Of a DNA stretch of 46,335 nt, positions 42,828 through 46,335 are shown piece by piece. The position numbers and the translations under genes were made by a program. Within the stretch, counting starts at the first letter, position 1; each line of letters starts with the position of its first letter. Source of the DNA: Hungateiclostridiaceae bacterium UBA1305 (GTDB taxonomy: Bacteria > Bacillota > Clostridia > Acetivibrionales > DTU013). The stretch lies in assembly GCA_002307275.1 (NCBI GenBank), contig DBTX01000013.1, positions 1 to 46,335 of the forward strand, given 5' to 3'. Under the pieces are notes generated by a model. The model saw nothing but the letters and a program-made list of their open reading frames with translations. It was not told where the DNA came from and made no database searches.

Positions 42828-45386
42828 ATGGTTAAGGTTATCGTGAATGGGTTGGAACATGTGGTGGATAAAGATAAAAAGCTGATGGACTATCTGAGGG
42901 ACGACCTGCGGCTTACTTCTGTCAAGGACGGATGCAGCGAAGGAGCCTGCGGGTCGTGTACTGTATTGGTGGACGGCAGACCGGTAAAAGCGTGCATGCA
43001 GAAAGTATCAAAATTTGATGGAAAGAGTATCCTCACGGTAGAAGGACTTTCGGACAGGGAAAAGGAAGTATACGTCTATGCTTTCGGTATGGCAGGCGCT
43101 GTACAGTGCGGGTTTTGCATACCCGGAATGGTCCTTGCAGGCAAAGCTCTGCTGGATGTCAACCCTGCACCGGCAAGGGATGAAGTAAAAAAGGCAATTA
43201 AAGGCAACTTGTGCCGCTGTACCGGCTACGTTAAAATTGAAGAGGCTATTCTTTCCGCAGCAGAATTGTTCAGAGAAAACAAAAAACCTGATTTCACTGT
43301 CAAATCAGCCAGGATGTCTGAACCGATCCCCAGGGTGGATGTGGAAGAGAAGGTTCTGGGGTATGGAGAATATGTAGATGATATTGAAATACCGGGGATG
43401 ATTTATGCAAAAGCGCTGCGCGCCAAACATCCCAGGGCGAGGGTCAACCGGATCGATCTGACCAGGGCTCTGGAGCATCCTGATGTCGTGAGGATACTGA
43501 CCGCTGCCGATGTACCCAACAATAAGACAGGGCATCTGAAGAAAGATTGGGATGTCATGATCGCGGAGGGAGATACCACAAGATATGTCGGAGATGCTAT
43601 TGCATTGGTTGCAACGAATCATAAAGAGACTCTGGATGAAGTAATTGGCCTTATTGAAGTGGACTATACCGTTTACGAGCCGGTTACGGATCCGCTGAAG
43701 GCAATGGAAGAGGGAGCACCTCTGATTCACGGGGACGGAAATATTCTGCGCAGGGAAATACTGAAAAGAGGCGACGCTGACAAGGTCATCCGGGAGTCGA
43801 AATACAAGGTGACCAGAAATTATTCCACACCGTTCCAGGAACATGCGTTTTTAGAGCCGGAATGTGCGATCTGCATGCCGGAGGGGGAGGATGGCCTGCT
43901 CCTGTATACCGCTTCCCAATCTGTATACGACGAACAGCACGAAATCAGCGATATGCTCAAAATACCGGCTGAAAAAGTTCGTAATGTATCCAAGCTGGTC
44001 GGCGGAGGGTTTGGCGGAAAAGAGGACATGACTGTACAGCACCATGCGGCACTGATGTGCTGGTATGTGAAAAAACCTGTCAAAGTCAAGTTTTCAAGGC
44101 AGGAGAGCCTTTGGTACCACACAAAGCGCCATCCAATGGAAATGGAATTTACAACAGCCTGTGATGAAGAGGGAAACCTGACTGCCATGAAGGCACTTCT
44201 GATTGCCAATACCGGCGCCTATGCCTCACTGGGCGGGCCGGTGCTGCAAAGGGCCTGCACGCATGCCGCAGGGCCTTATAATTACCAAACAATCGATATC
44301 GAAGGGATATCCGTCTATACAAACAATGTTGTTGCCGGTGCCTTCCGTGGCTTCGGCGTTACACAGAGCTGTTTTGCCACAGAGAACAACATCAATGAAC
44401 TGGCGAAGATGGTCGGGATTTCCCCATGGGAATTTCGTTATAAAAATGCCATACGTCCCGGTCAGGTTCTGCCGAATGGACAGATTGCAGATGAGAGCAC
44501 GGCTATGGCCGAATGCCTTGAAGCGGTCAGGGAGGTCTTTGAAGCCAATCCTTATGCAGGGATTGCCTGTGGCATGAAAAACAGCGGGACAGGCATAGGG
44601 TTAATGGATACCGGCAGATGTATTTTAAGCATAGACAAGGGGCTGGTTCACATCAGAACAAGCGCTGCCTGTATGGGACAGGGAATTGCAACCATGTGCA
44701 CGCACATGCTGTGTGAAACCACAGGAATCGAGCCGTCAAGGGTACTTCATGAACGGCCGGATACCGGAAGAACCCCGAATTCGGGAACAAGCACGGCTTC
44801 CAGGCAGACCGTCCTTACCGGAGAGGCAACCAAAAGGGCGGCAGAGCTCCTGAAGGCAGATATGGACAAGGGCAGCACCCTTGAGGAATTGGAAGGGCGG
44901 GAATATCTCGGGGAATTTTCTCCAAAGACCGATCGGATGAATTCGGACAAGAAGAATCCAGTCAGCCATGTCAGCTACAGTTATGCCGTACAGGTTGTCA
45001 TACTGGACGAAAAAGGCAAACTGGAGAAGGTGGTAGCCGCTTATGATATTGGTACCGTAGTGAATCCGCAGTCTGCCAAAGGGCAGGTCGAAGGCGGGAT
45101 TGTCATGGGTCTTGGCTATGCGCTGACGGAGGACTTCAAGGTAAAGGACGGGCTTCCGCAGGTCAAATTCGGCACGCTGGGATTGATGCGAGCCACGGAT
45201 GTTCCTGAAATAGAGGTGATTTTTGCCAAAGCCAAAGGGGAAATCCCATATGCCTATGGCGCCAAGGGAGTAGGGGAGCTATGCCTGATACCCACTGCCC
45301 CGGCCTGTTCCATGGCGTATGAGCGTTTAGACGGAAAGACAAGGACCAGTCTTCCATTGAAAGACACCTACTACAAACCGGTATAA
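42828..45386 (+). CDS. Selenium-dependent xanthine dehydrogenase-type hydroxylase, [2Fe-2S] and molybdenum domains fused
   Basis: An 852-aa fusion of the iron-sulfur subunit with the molybdenum subunit, the layout of the selenium-dependent xanthine dehydrogenase group and E. coli XdhD (YgfN). ATG 42828 has GGAGGA upstream. The Fe-S ligands are Cys36, 41, 44, 56 (GCSEGACGSC) and Cys94, 97, 129, 131 (CGFCIPGM, CRCTGY). The molybdenum part starts near residue 155, with GGGFGGKED (Glu399, equal to bovine Glu802), VLQRAC (Arg475, equal to Arg880), AFRGFG, MGQGIAT and AYGAKGVGE. Purine specificity is thus expected. The selenium is a labile ligand, not selenocysteine; there is no in-frame TGA. It follows ygfK and precedes small-subunit genes. 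Confidence 0.9.
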   Translation: MVKVIVNGLEHVVDKDKKLMDYLRDDLRLTSVKDGCSEGACGSCTVLVDGRPVKACMQKVSKFDGKSILTVEGLSDREKEVYVYAFGMAGAVQCGFCIPGMVLAGKALLDVNPAPARDEVKKAIKGNLCRCTGYVKIEEAILSAAELFRENKKPDFTVKSARMSEPIPRVDVEEKVLGYGEYVDDIEIPGMIYAKALRAKHPRARVNRIDLTRALEHPDVVRILTAADVPNNKTGHLKKDWDVMIAEGDTTRYVGDAIALVATNHKETLDEVIGLIEVDYTVYEPVTDPLKAMEEGAPLIHGDGNILRREILKRGDADKVIRESKYKVTRNYSTPFQEHAFLEPECAICMPEGEDGLLLYTASQSVYDEQHEISDMLKIPAEKVRNVSKLVGGGFGGKEDMTVQHHAALMCWYVKKPVKVKFSRQESLWYHTKRHPMEMEFTTACDEEGNLTAMKALLIANTGAYASLGGPVLQRACTHAAGPYNYQTIDIEGISVYTNNVVAGAFRGFGVTQSCFATENNINELAKMVGISPWEFRYKNAIRPGQVLPNGQIADESTAMAECLEAVREVFEANPYAGIACGMKNSGTGIGLMDTGRCILSIDKGLVHIRTSAACMGQGIATMCTHMLCETTGIEPSRVLHERPDTGRTPNSGTSTASRQTVLTGEATKRAAELLKADMDKGSTLEELEGREYLGEFSPKTDRMNSDKKNPVSHVSYSYAVQVVILDEKGKLEKVVAAYDIGTVVNPQSAKGQVEGGIVMGLGYALTEDFKVKDGLPQVKFGTLGLMRATDVPEIEVIFAKAKGEIPYAYGAKGVGELCLIPTAPACSMAYERLDGKTRTSLPLKDTYYKPV

Positions 45387-45440
45387 TATTCGATATGCCG
45401 TTGATTTATTCCTTCGAATTATTTCAGAGGGGGATGACAC

Positions 45441-45917
45441 ATGAGTAAACAAACAGAATTCCGGCTCAATGGGAATCAGGTTCATACAAGCCGCCCGGCT
45501 GGCGACAGGCTGCTGGATGTTCTGCGGGAAGAGTTCGGGCTGACAGGAGTGAAATGCGGCTGCGGCGAAGGCGAGTGCGGAGCCTGCAGCGTACTTCTGA
45601 ACGGGAAACTGGTGAATTCCTGCATGGTGGCTGTCGGCAAAGTCCGGCTCCAGTCCGTCGTGACAATAGAGGGGTATAGCAAAACAGAACGGTTCCGGAT
45701 CGTACAAAAGGCGTATGACACCGCGGGTGCGGTACAATGCGGTTTCTGTACGCCTGGAATGATTATGGCCACCGAAGCTTTGCTATCGGTAAATCCGGAC
45801 CCGACAGAAGAACAGATCAGGGATGGATTGTCGGGGAATCTGTGCAGGTGTACCGGGTACAATATGATTGTTCACGCGGTAAGCCTGGCAGCGAAGGAGG
45901 GCAGGGGATTATGGTAG
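45441..45917 (+). CDS. xdhC: Xanthine dehydrogenase-type [2Fe-2S] subunit, second copy
   Basis: A 158-aa iron-sulfur subunit; GAGGGGG precedes the ATG. Cluster ligands: Cys41, 46, 49, 61 (CGEGECGAC) and Cys100, 103, 135, 137 (CGFCTPGM, CRCTGY); an additional Cys39 makes a CGC pair. The preceding hydroxylase already contains its own Fe-S domain, so this stand-alone subunit must serve another large subunit, possibly one encoded beyond the right edge, or the ones at 14141 or 27846. It overlaps the FAD subunit gene by 7 nt (ATG at 45911 inside the last codons). Confidence 0.92.
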   Translation: MSKQTEFRLNGNQVHTSRPAGDRLLDVLREEFGLTGVKCGCGEGECGACSVLLNGKLVNSCMVAVGKVRLQSVVTIEGYSKTERFRIVQKAYDTAGAVQCGFCTPGMIMATEALLSVNPDPTEEQIRDGLSGNLCRCTGYNMIVHAVSLAAKEGRGLW

Positions 45918-46335
45918 ATGCATATTATCCGGAAACCCTGGAGGAAGCGCTGAAAATAAGAGAGGAAGCGATGGTGGTCCCTTATGCGGGCGGTACCGAT
46001 CTGATGGTTCAAAAGGACCATGCGGCTCCCTTTCTGTTTTTGAGCGCCATCGAGGAATTAACAGAGGTACAGACAGACGGAAATCAGCTGATCATAGGAG
46101 CAGCAACACCATATGCCGATTTGCTGAAAGACGGCAGAATCCCGAAAGTATTGCAGGAAGCAGTAAAAGGGATCGCTGCCCCGGCTATCCGGAATTTGGG
46201 AACGATCGGGGGAAACATCTGCAATGCATCTCCAGCCGGGGATACACTCCCCGTTCTCTATGCACTGGATGCCGTACTGATGCTGGAATCTGCACGGAAA
46301 ACACAGGAGATCGGGATACAGGATTTTATCACGGG
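45911..46335 (+). CDS. xdhB: Xanthine dehydrogenase-type FAD-binding subunit, partial at the right edge
   Basis: Open from ATG 45911 (AGGAGGG upstream) through the window edge; 141 codons are visible. The translation begins MVDAYYPETLEEAL and contains the FAD-binding loops PYAGGTDLMV and IRNLGTIGGNICNASP with AGDTLPVLYALDA, matching the CO-dehydrogenase flavoprotein family and the FAD gene at 21943. E. coli has the comparable ygfM gene beside its fused hydroxylase XdhD. The C-terminal half lies outside the window. Confidence 0.9.
   Translation, partial: MVDAYYPETLEEALKIREEAMVVPYAGGTDLMVQKDHAAPFLFLSAIEELTEVQTDGNQLIIGAATPYADLLKDGRIPKVLQEAVKGIAAPAIRNLGTIGGNICNASPAGDTLPVLYALDAVLMLESARKTQEIGIQDFIT

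Noticed and set aside
42828..45386. Possible selenocysteine in the selenium-dependent hydroxylase
   Set aside because: No in-frame TGA; the family uses a labile selenium ligand at molybdenum rather than selenocysteine.

Overview
The window reads as the chromosome of a strictly anaerobic, low-to-moderate-GC Firmicute, probably a Clostridia member. Supporting signs are Gram-positive style ribosome-binding sites (AGGAGG-like) with frequent TTG/GTG starts, a YesN-type membrane AraC regulator, lipoprotein substrate-binding proteins, a BMP/Nup-type nucleoside ABC transporter, corrinoid methyltransferase modules with an ASKHA-type corrinoid activator, and a selenium-dependent xanthine dehydrogenase block (ssnA, ygfK). 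No rRNA, tRNA, CRISPR array or phage was seen. The species cannot be named from the sequence.

Layout. (1) 102-6084: two paralogous carbohydrate-type solute-binding proteins flank a membrane-spanning AraC regulator; permeases are presumably to the left of the window. (2) 6219-7304: a stand-alone HD-GYP protein. (3) 7468-12774, minus strand: a corrinoid operon of UroD-fold methyltransferase, corrinoid protein, second UroD-fold methyltransferase, ferredoxin-type corrinoid activator and second corrinoid protein. It has a clear promoter and a long, strongly structured 5' leader. (4) 12898-14140: an AT-rich divergence region with a truncated IS630 transposase and a short tandem repeat. (5) 14141-46335, plus strand: a 32-kb purine catabolism locus running off the right edge. 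It holds three molybdenum hydroxylase large subunits, two or three [2Fe-2S] subunits or domains and two FAD subunits. It also encodes a nucleoside-type ABC importer, four purine-type aminohydrolases (8-oxoguanine deaminase-like, MtaD-like, guanine deaminase, SsnA), YgfK, two fold-type-II PLP enzymes and a TetR regulator. Embedded in it are two corrinoid protein plus MtmB-family methyltransferase pairs, one with its own UroD-fold partner.

How the parts may work together. The MtmB-family proteins resemble archaeal monomethylamine methyltransferase but have Thr or Ala, not pyrrolysine, at the catalytic position. With a corrinoid protein, a UroD-fold (MtbA-like) methyltransferase and a corrinoid activator in the divergent operon, the locus carries every component type of the archaeal MtmB-MtmC-MtbA-RamA route in a pyrrolysine-free form, placed inside a purine import, deamination and hydroxylation cluster. 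My inference is that the locus imports N-methylated purines (or their nucleosides), removes the methyl group anaerobically onto a corrinoid, and feeds the bare purine to the deaminases and xanthine dehydrogenases. A pair of near-identical palindromes, one just downstream of the promoter of the first gene and one just before the second corrinoid/MtmB module, suggests the TetR protein controls both ends of the locus. The substrate and the final methyl acceptor are not shown by the sequence.
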